DNA of 64,000 bases, from assembly GCA_021307315.1 (NCBI GenBank), contig JAJSPD010000003.1:930001-994000 (forward strand), in the 5' to 3' direction. Of this stretch, positions 50,098 through 60,234 are shown in pieces. The notes beneath the pieces were generated by a model that saw only the letters and a program-made list of their open reading frames with translations, was not told where the DNA came from and did not search any database. Origin of the DNA: Bisporella sp. PMI_857. Taxonomy: Eukaryota > Ascomycota > Leotiomycetes > Helotiales > Helotiaceae. Positions within the stretch are counted from its first letter, which is position 1, and every line of letters starts with the position of its first letter. The position numbers were made by a program, and so were the translations under genes.

Positions 50098-50886
50098 AAT
50101 ACTGAGATGATGTCTTTCTTACCACTACCCTAATAATTATGGAAGTCACCACGCCAAACCTCAGATAAGCCTTGAAAGCATATGTACTTGAGTATGACCT
50201 CAAGGCACTGTGTAGAAAGTACAAGGGATGGCGGCAAGGACGGTCGGAGTTAGCAATACTGCTCAACAGAGGTATTGGGGACAGTGCAGCCGTGCCCATG
50301 AGCATGCAGAATAGTCCAACACAGCCTTTAAGTCGCTCTTGGTATTCGACATGTAGTGCAGAATACAAATTTGTGTCAGATACCCCATATATTTTAACGC
50401 CATCTGTACCTTCATACGCACGTACTCAGTTCGCAAGTGGGAAATACTGTAGTTCTAAGCCCTGGGCTACTTGTGCTGATTGCCTATCGGTGCCTACTTC
50501 GAAACAGGGACCCGAAAACCTTTCAATTTTCAGCCACATGGCCCATTGTCTGTATCTTTGTAGATTCCAGCGGAAAGCGCATGATATAAGTGGGAACTAT
50601 ACAAATAGATTGCAGTAGCTAACGAGCAACTCCGATATTGATACAATAGATCCCGGTTATTGCCAACACCACGCTAATTTTCAGACCCAATATTATACAA
50701 TTTCCACCTTATTTCATCTATCGCTTGGAACCAGTTCACAAGATTATCTATCTTTACTTGTTTCCTGTAATGCCATGTTGTCTAGTTCTCTTCTCTGTAC
50801 CCGGTCCTTCGACCATAACGAGTTTGTCAAGCCAAAGAACCAATCCCGTGTCTGTCACAAATCAATACATATGGCTTGCAAATAAA
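50098..50886. other. Intergenic (convergent 3' flanks)
   Basis: A 148-codon plus frame at 50172-50618 has no domain and follows the AP-3 sigma stop directly. It is not supported as a gene. Confidence 0.5.
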
Positions 50887-51237
50887 TCAGAGAGAACCTA
50901 CGGCTTGGAAAGGCTGCTTCTCTCTGTGTTCCTCCTGCCAATCCAAGAATAAAACAGCATAAACAAGCACGCCTGTAACTCTTTAATATAATCTTCACAT
51001 CCTCCCGCAGACAACCATACCGGTCACACTAGCCATTTGCACAAGCTTCACAGCCTTCGTCCATGTTGGTCGCGCCCACTTCAACTTCGTTCTTCTTTTA
51101 TATTTCCGTTCCAATCTGAATTGATATTTGGGGGAGAGCTTGGTGAAATCTGGTGGCCACAGACGCTTGGCTTTATATGGATTCCTATAAACATATGGCG
51201 CAGTCTCACGGACCAGTCGAACAGCAGTGGGAAGCAT
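50887..51237 (-). CDS. Small predicted mitochondrial membrane protein
   Basis: Two exons, 51021-51237 and 50887-50972, give 100 residues. The intron is 48 bases (GTATGG...TTACAG) and joins ASVTG to VLVYAVLFLDW. The N-terminus (MLPTAVRLVRETAPYVYRNP) is basic, as in mitochondrial targeting. A charged block YQFRLERKYKRRTKLKWARP follows, then a single hydrophobic helix (LVQMASVTGVLVYAVLFL) and a short hydrophilic tail. Size and layout resemble small inner-membrane proteins with one C-terminal helix. I recall similar fungal proteins but cannot name a family. The upstream frame begins with GTG, so the ATG at 51237 is preferred. It shares a promoter region with LeuRS. Confidence 0.75.
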
Positions 51238-51479
51238 TTTCAGGTGTGCCGTTCTGTAGATATCTAGAAAGTCCAATAGAGCAAAAGTTGAACACTTTTT
51301 AAGGTTCCATATGTTGACACCTAGAATTTGAGGCACTCATACCTTGTACCCCACCATCCTCAATTTGAATGTTTCGAGTCACAAATTTGAGGCGCAAGGC
51401 TCTGACTCAAACTGGACTCAGTCAAGTTATAAGTTTCTTGAGTCCCTCAAAGTTGCTTCACAGAACAAATCCAGCAAAA
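51238..51479. promoter_or_regulatory. Shared promoter region of the small membrane protein and LeuRS
   Basis: Only 242 bases separate the two preferred start codons. The motif AATTTGAGGC occurs twice (about 51324 and 51383). An upstream ATG at 51369 is in frame with the LeuRS start. Confidence 0.5.
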
Positions 51480-54400
51480 ATGGCAACAGTTGAGGCAGCC
51501 GCAAAGGCATTGGAAGCCGTCCAAGTGTCCAAGACAAAAGAGTTGAAAGGCGTAACTACCCCTCCATAGAAACTTTTTGAAAAGTGCTGACCTAGAACTG
51601 TTCCACAGACTGAGAAGAGAGATACTCTTACCGCAATTGAGAAGAAATATCAGGCAAAATGGCAAGAAGATGGAGTTTTTCAGCCCAATGCTCCCTCTAC
51701 AACAGACATTCCCCTCAACAGCATCTCTGCAGCCGAGCTCCGAGAGAAACAGCCCAAATTCTTTGGTACAATAGCATATCCATATATGAATGGTACCTTG
51801 CATGCAGGACACTCATTCTCGGTCTCAAAAGTTGAGTTCCAAGCTGGATTCGCACGGATGCAGGGCAAGAGGACTTTATTTCCTATGGGTTTCCACTGTA
51901 CAGGCATGCCTATCAAGGCCTCTGCAGACAAGGTAGCAAAGGAGGTCGAGCTCTTCGGCCAAAATTTTGAGAGATATTCGGAGGAGGAAGAGAAGGCGCT
52001 TGAGGATAAGGCGAGTAAGCCGGAACCAGCCGCTAAGAACGAAGATGTCACAAAGTTCAAGGCAAAAAAAGGAAAGGCAAGTGCGAAAGCTGTTGCTGTG
52101 AAGTATCAGTTCCAGATTATGCTTTCCTTGGGTATACCGAGAGAGGAAATCCATTTGTTTGCAAACCCAAAATATTGGTTAGAGTTTTTCCCGCCTTTAT
52201 GTAGGCGAGATCTTACAAACTTTGGTGCGAGAATCGATTGGAGAAGATCATTTGTCACTACAGATGCGAACCCCTATTACGATTCCTTCATTAGATGGCA
52301 AATGAATCGTCTCCGAGAGTTGAATAAGATAAAGTTCGGATTGAGATACACCATTTACTCTCCTAAAGACGGACAGCCATGTATGGACCACGACCGGAGC
52401 GAAGGAGAGGCAGTTGGGCCGCAAGAATACACAGCGTTGAAGTTGAAGGTCAGAGAATGGGCTCCTGAAGCTGAGACAGCGTTGAAAGGCAAACTTCCCG
52501 AAAACTCAGAAGTTTTCTTCATACCAGCAACCTTGCGACCGGAGACCATGTACGGGCAAACGTGTTGTTTCGTGGGACCAAAGATAAACTATGGGGTTTT
52601 CAAGGTTTCGGAAAAGGAGTTCTTTGTTGTCACGGATCGGGCCGCCAGAAATATGGCGTACCAGAGCATCTTTGGGAAAGATAATTTTGGGAAAGTTGAA
52701 AAAGTTGCAGAAGTTTTAGGTTCTGCTTGTGTTGGTACCCTTGTCGATGCGCCGCTCTCCGTATATACCCAAGGCGTCCGCATTTTGCCCATGGACTCGG
52801 TTCTTCCTACGAAGGGAACAGGGGTTGTGACATGTGTTCCTTCCGATAGTCCGGACGACTATGCGACTGTGATGGATCTTGCTAAGAAAGCAGACTATTA
52901 TAAGATCAAGAAGGAATGGGTTGATTTGGAGATTGTCCCTGTCATCAAGACCCCTTCTTATGGGAATCTTACTGCCAAGTTTTTGGTTGAGAAGCTCAAG
53001 ATTTCTTCTCCAAAGGATACTAAGCAGCTTGAGGAGGCTAAGGAGCTCGCATATAAGGAAGGATACTACCAAGGTATCATGGAAATTGGCGACTTCAAAG
53101 GCCAGAAAGTAGAAGATGCTAAGCCCAAGGTTAGGCAACAACTTTTAGATACTGCCTTGGCATTTGCATATTCCGAGCCAGAGCGCAAGGTCACCAGTAG
53201 ATCTGGAGATGACTGCTGTGTGGCTTTATTGGACCAATGGTACCTTGATTATGGAGAGGAGTCTTGGAAGCAGGAGGCTTTGAAGTTTGTTGACAATGCT
53301 GATGGAAAAGGCTTGAACACTTACTCTTCAGAAACGAAGAATCAATTTGAGTCGGTTCTCAACTGGCTCAACCAATGGGCTTGCGCACGGTCATTTGGTC
53401 TTGGCTCAAAACTTCCATGGGATCCCAAGTTCTTGGTAGAGAGTTTGAGTGATAGCACGATCTATATGGCTTACTACACGATCGCGCATCTTCTCCACAA
53501 AGACATCTTTGGACAAACACAAGGTCCTGCGGGAGTTGCTCCTGAGCAAATGACTGATGAAGTTTGGGATTACATCTTCACAAAACGAGAGCTTGACGAC
53601 AATGTAGCATCATCCAAGATTTCTAAAGACATCCTTGAATCTATGCGTAGAGAATTCGAATATTGGTACCCCTTAGATGTTCGGGTTTCCGGCAAAGATC
53701 TTATTCCTAATCATCTTACATTCTTCGTTTATGTTCATATCGCCATATTTCCACCAGAGTACTGGCCAAAGGGTGTGCGTGCCAATGGACACTTGCTCTT
53801 GAACGGAGAAAAAATGGCGAAATCAACAGGAAACTTCATGACACTCTATGAGTTGATTGACAAATATGGTGCTGATGCTTCGAGAATTGCCTTGGCTGAC
53901 GCAGGTGATGGAGTCGCTGATGCCAACTTTGAGGAAGATGTCGCTGATAATAATATCCTCCGACTTTATAATCTCAGGGAGTGGTGTGAAGAAGTAACCA
54001 AGGCAGAACTTCGTACTGGTCCGAAGAATGGCTTTCTCGATGCGCTTTTTGAGAACGAGATGAACTCTCTTGTTCACGAAGCACGTGGCCACTATGAAGA
54101 CACCAATTACAAGCTTGCCTTGAAGTCAGCACTTTACGACTTCACATCGGCAAGAGATTTCTACCGCGAGGGATCAGCAGCAGCCGGTCTCACGATGCAC
54201 AAGGATCTCATCTTTAAGTACGTCGAGTTACAAGCCTTGCTTTTGACAGTTATTACCCCTCATTGGTCCGAGTATATTTGGCTCGAGGTTCTTCAAAAGC
54301 CGTCCACAATTCAGAACGAACTTTTCCCGGCTGTGCCTGCTGTAGATGCCGGATTGAGTGCTGCACGTGAATATATCCGGCTCACCTCTTCTAACATTAC

Positions 54401-54908
54401 ATCTGCAGAAGCCTCGCAACAGAAGAAGAAGAGTAAAGGCAAGGACATTGGTTACGATCTCTCAAAACCTAAAAAGCTCCGAATCTTCGCTGCAGCAAAA
54501 TTCCCTGCTTGGCAAGAGAAGTATATTGATTTGGTCCGTGACGCTTGGGATCCAGTGAAGAAGGCTGTAGATGATAAGGAGTTGAAAGCAAAGGTCGCCA
54601 AGTTGGGGGAGATGAAGAAGGCGATGCCTTTCGTGCAATCTCTCAAGGTGCGCTTGATCTCGGGGGAGAAACCAGAAGTAGTCTTCTCGAGGAAGTTAGC
54701 TTTCGATGAAGTTGGCACCTTGAAGAATATGGTTGCAGGTCTCAAAAAGACAGCTGGATTGGCCGTCGTCGAGCTCGTGGAGGTTGCAGAGGGCGGGAAA
54801 AGCGGTAAGATCGTCGGCGAGGAGAAAGAGGCTACAGGATTACCACCAACTGCTGAGAGCGCGGTCCCTGGCATTCCAACATTTGCATTCGAGAATGTCG
54901 AGATATAG
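51480..54908 (+). CDS. CDC60: Leucyl-tRNA synthetase, cytosolic
   Basis: Two exons, 51480-51551 and 51609-54908, give 1123 residues, the normal length for the eukaryotic cytosolic enzyme. The intron (GTAACT, GCTGACC branch point, CCACAG) joins TKELKG to TEKRDTLTAIEKKYQ. Class I signatures are the HIGH box HAGH (residues 89-92, in MNGTLHAGHSFS) and the KMSKS box KMAKS (759-763, in NGEKMAKSTGNF). The CP1 editing domain lies between (TLRPETMYGQTC, TKGTGVVTCVPSDSPDDYAT). The eukaryote-specific C-terminal extension follows the anticodon-binding helices. It charges tRNA-Leu and in yeast also senses leucine for TORC1. The start at 51480 (MATVEAAAKALEAVQ) matches the family; an in-frame ATG at 51369 would add 37 basic residues. 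Confidence 0.97.
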
Positions 54909-55997
54909 ATGATAGTGCGAAGCTCGACCTTGTAGAGAAATGAATGACATATCACAATATAGGTGTTATCTCAGTGGATGTTGACTTGGTGGTTTAGTCA
55001 AAAAAGCCAAGGACAATTGTGCGAGCTATAACAAGTGTACATTTCCCCCAATACTCTCATGATACTGCGGGAACTGGCGATGGCTGGCCTTGTTCTTTGG
55101 CTTCCCCAAGTGCTAACTCGCACTTACAGTCTTCAATTATGCGTGTTGTCTAAGTTAACAAGCTCTAACCATATTCCTTAGTTTGCTAGGATTTACACAG
55201 CTATTATTCTAAACAAATTTCATACTTCTGCAACTCTCCCGCTGTTCATCCAGCCCACAAATAAACATCTTGGCAAAACTCGCCAGATCAAGCCCTGCCC
55301 CTATCCTTTGTTTGTTTTCACCTCTCGACTCGGCTCGGCCCATCAGTGACGCAGCCTTACATTCCTATCACCAGCCACCTTTTCGATCTTTCCCATAAGC
55401 GTTCCCTCCAATAATCTCGTTTTCAGATTTTCAACGAGCCTATACCAGATTTGAAGCTAAAATAACAGATATAGCTGGAAGAGATTTCCTGGCTTATCCT
55501 AATCCAGGGCCGCCCACATGATGGTGCACAACACCTCGAGCGAAAGCAGCTTATACGCAGAGATTGGATCTTTCCACTGGTTGGCTGGCTCGTTCATTAC
55601 ACAAATACATCCTGAAACCATTCAATCCAGGCAGAAGACCTGGCATCACTATGACGGCATCCATGTTTTGGCTAATGATGATTTCGTCCGCTGTTTCGAG
55701 TCATGATTATTCATTTTTATCCTTGCCATCTAGGTTAGCGATAATGTTTAGATTGGCGCATTAGGGATAAGTATCCCTAATTACCTTTTTCTAGTGTCGG
55801 AGACCATCATGAATGCATCTAAATCCGCATTCAATTCGCCTCCAGTGCCAAAAAATTTCCAAGAAGCTCTCTTCCCCACTTCGCCGTTCGTATATATATC
55901 TCTTCTCCTCTGGATCGAAGAATCATCATCATCAGCATCTTCACTCGTTACTTGCTTTCTGCATCACCAGATTCAATCGCTTATATACATAGCAAAC
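54909..55997. other. Intergenic, no supported gene
   Basis: 3' flank of LeuRS and promoter of the GPI-protein gene. Short overlapping frames at 55518-55764 are not convincing. Confidence 0.5.
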
Positions 55998-56564
55998 ATG
56001 TTATTCAAATTCACTTATCTAGCGCTGCTTGCAGCCGCCCCTGGCGTACTCGCACAGGAAGAAGAGGCCGCCCGCAGGACCAGCTCATCGTCCGGCACCT
56101 TGACCAGCACGAGAACCGGTACATCGACCCGTACCGTGTCTAGCACCAGCACGGTGACTTGCACAAGGAGCATTTGCTCGCCCACCACCTCACCCCCAGC
56201 ATCTATCACCACGGAACATCATAACTCCACAACAATTATCCCCAGCTCTTCTTTCAACGGTAATGTCATCCCGTTCTCCCTCCGCTTTACAACCTTCGAG
56301 AATGGAAGTTGATGATAGATAGGCACCACGACCGGGAGAGGTAACTTTACTACCACTCCCGTCTCTCCTGACAACACTGCCACTACCCCATCGGTTATTA
56401 TCACCCCAACTGGAGGTAGTGATGGCAGTGGGAACAATGGTGATTCTGGATCTAATGGAACCCCGATCCAGGTCACAGCTGGTGCACCCATGCACACTGG
56501 TCTCAGCAATGTTGGAAGCATGTTAGGACTGGTTGGGTTTGTTGTTGGTGGGCTTGTGTTGTAG
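55998..56564 (+). CDS. GPI-anchored Ser/Thr-rich cell-wall protein
   Basis: Two exons, 55998-56259 and 56323-56564, give 167 residues. The intron (GTAATG...GATAG) joins SSFNG to TTTGRGNFTT. A signal peptide (MLFKFTYLALLAAAPGVLA) is followed by a tract rich in Thr, Ser and Arg (TLTSTRTGTSTRTVSSTSTV), two cysteines (VTCTRSICS) and N-glycosylation sites (HHNSTT, GNFTT). The protein ends in a small-residue omega-site region (TAGAPMHTGLSNVG) and a hydrophobic tail (MLGLVGFVVGGLVL), as needed for GPI attachment. It should be O-glycosylated and sit in the plasma membrane or wall. An upstream in-frame ATG at 55809 would hide the signal peptide, so the 55998 start is chosen. Confidence 0.82.
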
Positions 56565-57201
56565 TGATTCGAGCTCTTCAGGTTTTGAGGGGTCAGTTGA
56601 GTAGTAAGGAAGGAATGCAGGCGAAGTAAAGGTAATATATGAAGTTTGATGGGTTAAGGTTGGACTGGGAGTGGAGGGAAAGCACACATAAAGAGAGCAT
56701 TTTGATGAGGTGTTTGTAATATGTGATAGCAATCTAATTCATAATTTGCTCTGATTATTGTCTTTAGTATCTTAGATCGCATTCGCGATGGCTACCTCTT
56801 CATGTGGCATACAAACCCTTCCACTCATGCTTCTAAGTTAGAGGGCTATGAGGAGTTGGTGTATCGCTAGATGATCTTGATCTATTTCCTAGTTAGCCTA
56901 GTAAAAGGATAGTTTTCTTACATATTAGAAATGAATGGGGGTTATCAGACAGCAGTTGGTACTTTGTTCGTCCACATCAAATTCAGAACAGGTCTGTGAA
57001 TAAGGCTTTTCATCATGTAACAGGGTAACATAAACAAAATGTCGACGAACCATAATAATTCCCCAGTTCAGATCGCATGGCATTCTATCCAGCAAACCTA
57101 TTCTATTTCCGAGATCCAGCACTTGCATATCCAGCGATGTACACTCAATCCGTACATTCGTAATGTCCATTCATAGAAGCTGTGAACATTGTAGCCGCTT
57201 T
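56565..57201. other. Intergenic (convergent 3' flanks)
   Basis: Only short frames. Nothing recognisable. Confidence 0.5.
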
Positions 57202-58200
57202 TCAACTAATCCTCTGCTTCTTGAAGAATTTATCCATGGTCTTCTGTTTATCGTCATGTTTAGAACTCCCTATACCACCGCGGGTCTTCTTCAATCCCCG
57301 TAAGTGTTCTAAACTGTTCACAGCCTTGACTACAAGACAAAGGTCTTGAAATCTGGATGGGACCACTACAGCGTTGACCAAAGTACTGGGAGCATTCACT
57401 AGCTCCAACGTGGAAGCAGGAGTACAATCGACGCCTTGTAAACTCGCGGAGACTAAAGCGACCTGCACTGGCTGGTCAACATGACTCGCTACAGGAGAGC
57501 GGACATCTGATTTTGTAATATCCAAGACAGGGTCCTTAGTCAATGCAACAGCCAGCTCTAAGGTTGAATCCACACTCAACTTGGGCATTATCTCGAGTTC
57601 TAGGCATCCCGTATTTGACCACGCACCTAGATAGTCTAATCCTCGATCGCCTAGGAGAACACTTCCGGTCACCGCGGAAACATTCTCTGTAGTAAAGCGT
57701 TTCAGTATGCTGCGCCAAAGGTAGTTAAGAATGATACCGTGTGCAACGACAGCAACGGTTTCGTTTTCTCCTCTCACATGCATGTGCTCCACGAGATGGT
57801 CCATTATGAACGCATCCGCGCGAGCTTTCATGGAAGCTTTTGATTCAATATCTCGAAAACCCTCATCTTGCCCATATTTCTCCCGTTGCGCGTCTCTACC
57901 ACCTTTCGTGATGGGCTTCCCTTCGAACCAACCAAAATCTTGCTCGCGGAGCATCGATAGCGTGATAGTCTTCGCTGGCATTGGATCCTGGGCTGATCGT
58001 ACTGCTTCAGCTGTCTTGAAAGCACGTTGGAGATCGGAGGAGTAAATATGGCATATCTTTACGCCATTGGAAGCTAGATATGATCCGAGACGATTTGCTT
58101 GCAGAACTCCATGAGTGGTGAGAGCTGAGTCACGAACCCCAGCGTAAACACCCCCAACGTTGTCGACAGTCTCGCCATGTCGAATCAGGAGAAGCCTCAT
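57202..58200 (-). CDS. Histidine phosphatase (phosphoglycerate-mutase superfamily) with C-terminal PIP-box motif
   Basis: One exon, 332 residues, starting at ATG 58200 with MRLLLIRHGETVDNVGGVYA. Residues His8 in the RHGE box and the second catalytic His in VAVVAHGIILNYLWR, with SSDLQRAFKTAEA and LREQDFGWFEGKP, are the superfamily's catalytic set. The phosphatase domain ends near residue 215. The rest is a variable linker and a basic C-terminus. Its last residues, QKTMDKFF followed by KKQRIS, fit the PCNA-interacting consensus Q-x-x-[MLIV]-x-x-[FY]-[FY] (Gln319, Met322, Phe325, Phe326). The substrate is unknown; such proteins dephosphorylate sugars, nucleotides or proteins. The frame continues upstream to 58332 without a likely start. 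Confidence 0.88.
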   Translation of the reverse strand: MRLLLIRHGETVDNVGGVYAGVRDSALTTHGVLQANRLGSYLASNGVKICHIYSSDLQRAFKTAEAVRSAQDPMPAKTITLSMLREQDFGWFEGKPITKGGRDAQREKYGQDEGFRDIESKASMKARADAFIMDHLVEHMHVRGENETVAVVAHGIILNYLWRSILKRFTTENVSAVTGSVLLGDRGLDYLGAWSNTGCLELEIMPKLSVDSTLELAVALTKDPVLDITKSDVRSPVASHVDQPVQVALVSASLQGVDCTPASTLELVNAPSTLVNAVVVPSRFQDLCLVVKAVNSLEHLRGLKKTRGGIGSSKHDDKQKTMDKFFKKQRIS

Positions 58201-60234
58201 CCCGAGGAGGGGTTGGATTTTCGTGATCAAGGAGGCATTTGTTGGAGAGAAAACGGAAATTGAAGACGAATAGAGTGGACAAGGAAGAGAGATTAGCATT
58301 ACATAATACGGGTCTAGTCCAAATCCAAGCAAAGTGAAGGATCAAGCGAGCCCAGCCCAGCCCAGCCTCATTGCTAACAACTTCACAACATTCACTTTTC
58401 AAGTACCTGTCAGAGCAGGTATGAGTCATTCACACTCGAGGAAAGATCCAAAGAACTCATTGACCCTTTTCGAATGCTTCGATAAGCCGGTTTTTAGGGG
58501 AGTTCTCTCTTGCTGACATGAGCTGATAAACAATCTCTCAGGTGGCCCTTGAGGCGTGACTCTTACCATACTTATTGATGGTACATTGTTGTGCCGTCAT
58601 TGAACCTAGGCAGATCTTATTGCTCTTGGCATCTCAGCGAATCCCAAATATTGTAACGGTTAACCAGTTTCCACGACTTCCCAACTGCATTCACGCCAAA
58701 CTAGCAAGCTGCAGCAGTGTGGGATACAGTCGGTCAATTTGGCAGCCTGTCTTCCTATGCATAGTGTGGGACCGAGGAGTTCCTCCACTCTCTTATTAAG
58801 GCTACGAAGAAGAAGGATACCTCTCAATATTAACAATGAACTTGGGTGTTGTCAATATCTTCTCTAGCCATAAAAACAAGTACTAGTGTATAAGTTATCT
58901 TTCGTTCTAGCACCTTGTGGAGGCTATCATGTCAGAATTCTACTCGATTAGGGAGTAGATGCAAATGTCTCATTAGTTCCTGAGTTGATATACATCGAAA
59001 AACATTACCTTCAGCACCTAGTTGTGGTTATGGCCTCCTACGTCGAAAACGTATGCCATGAGCAGAAATTCTATGCAAACAAGCTGTTTAGACTAATATT
59101 CATGTAGACAAGAATGCTTCTTTTAGTATAATGGCTAATTGTTGATCTAAGTTCATGATAAGCACAACCTCGATATATGCGTTTTCAAGAACAATCTAAA
59201 CTCCGTTCTGTGACTGGTCATGCCGAGATGATATGCTGTCATGTCATCTTAGTATACTGTACTTGATTTGGCCGATCGCTACTGCCAGACATTGTTACTT
59301 CTAACACCTTAACTCCTTCATCAAAGCCACTTTGGAAGTCTAGCAACATCCGAAGTTTCCACTTCTGAGGAGGCAGGAGCACCACCTCCATGGTCCCGCC
59401 GGTCCTCGCTTACATATGCGCACATAACATCTCATCATTATAATAACCAATCTTCCCACCTCATTACTCGTCCAAATTCATGAGCATTTATTACAGTCAC
59501 ATATAGGACTCCTGCATCTACAACATATATTCAGGTGAGCACTTTCATTTTGACCATTTGGATTAAGCAGCCTGTCCTCACTTCGTCTTACCTCTTTAGT
59601 AAGAGGCAACATAATTCTATCTTACAGCGCGATGCATTCTACTTTCTTTCCTCATTATATAGACAAGTCTTCAATAACCATCTTTGTTACAACAACCAAC
59701 CTCGGACTCGTTCTTTACACTTGAAGTACATGTACAAGACACATCCATGTTAGTACAGAATGCACAAGACTTTTCATTGCAAGGCACATGTTTTCTCTTG
59801 ATAGCCTGCACATTATGAAATCCCAATTCATAAGCCGACCTATCCAGGGGCATTTTCCTTACACGGTTTGCTCCCACTCCGATCAGGAGTGAATTACATG
59901 TTTCCCTCTGCAGTTTTTTGACACAACTCCAAGATCCACATCCCAGTATCTCCACTCTAGTCACACATCTCATCTTACTTGCCACGTTTGTATATTTCAC
60001 TTCTCGGCACTTCCATTCGCTCAAACCCATGCATATGTTCTGTAAAGCCTCCTGTGTTCTCTTATTTTGCAATCTTTAGCGGTCTTTTATGCATGGACTG
60101 AAGTTGATATGACGTTTAAAAGAAATATCGCTACATTTTGCTAATATATATCCCCAGCTTTTTGCATCATAGCCGCCTCTGATTGCATTTCTATAGTTGC
60201 GCTCCTACGATCTCGTAGTAAAGTACTTTTTATC
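58201..60234. other. Intergenic between divergent genes
   Basis: Contains promoters of the phosphatase and the zinc-cluster gene, a CCCAG repeat (58351-58367) and a minus-strand Cys-rich frame (59671-60030) of doubtful status. No tRNA found. Confidence 0.45.
58351..58367. repeat. (CCCAG)n pentanucleotide repeat, three units
   Basis: Three tandem units upstream of the histidine phosphatase start. Same pentanucleotide as the 31441 repeat on the other strand. Confidence 0.7.
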
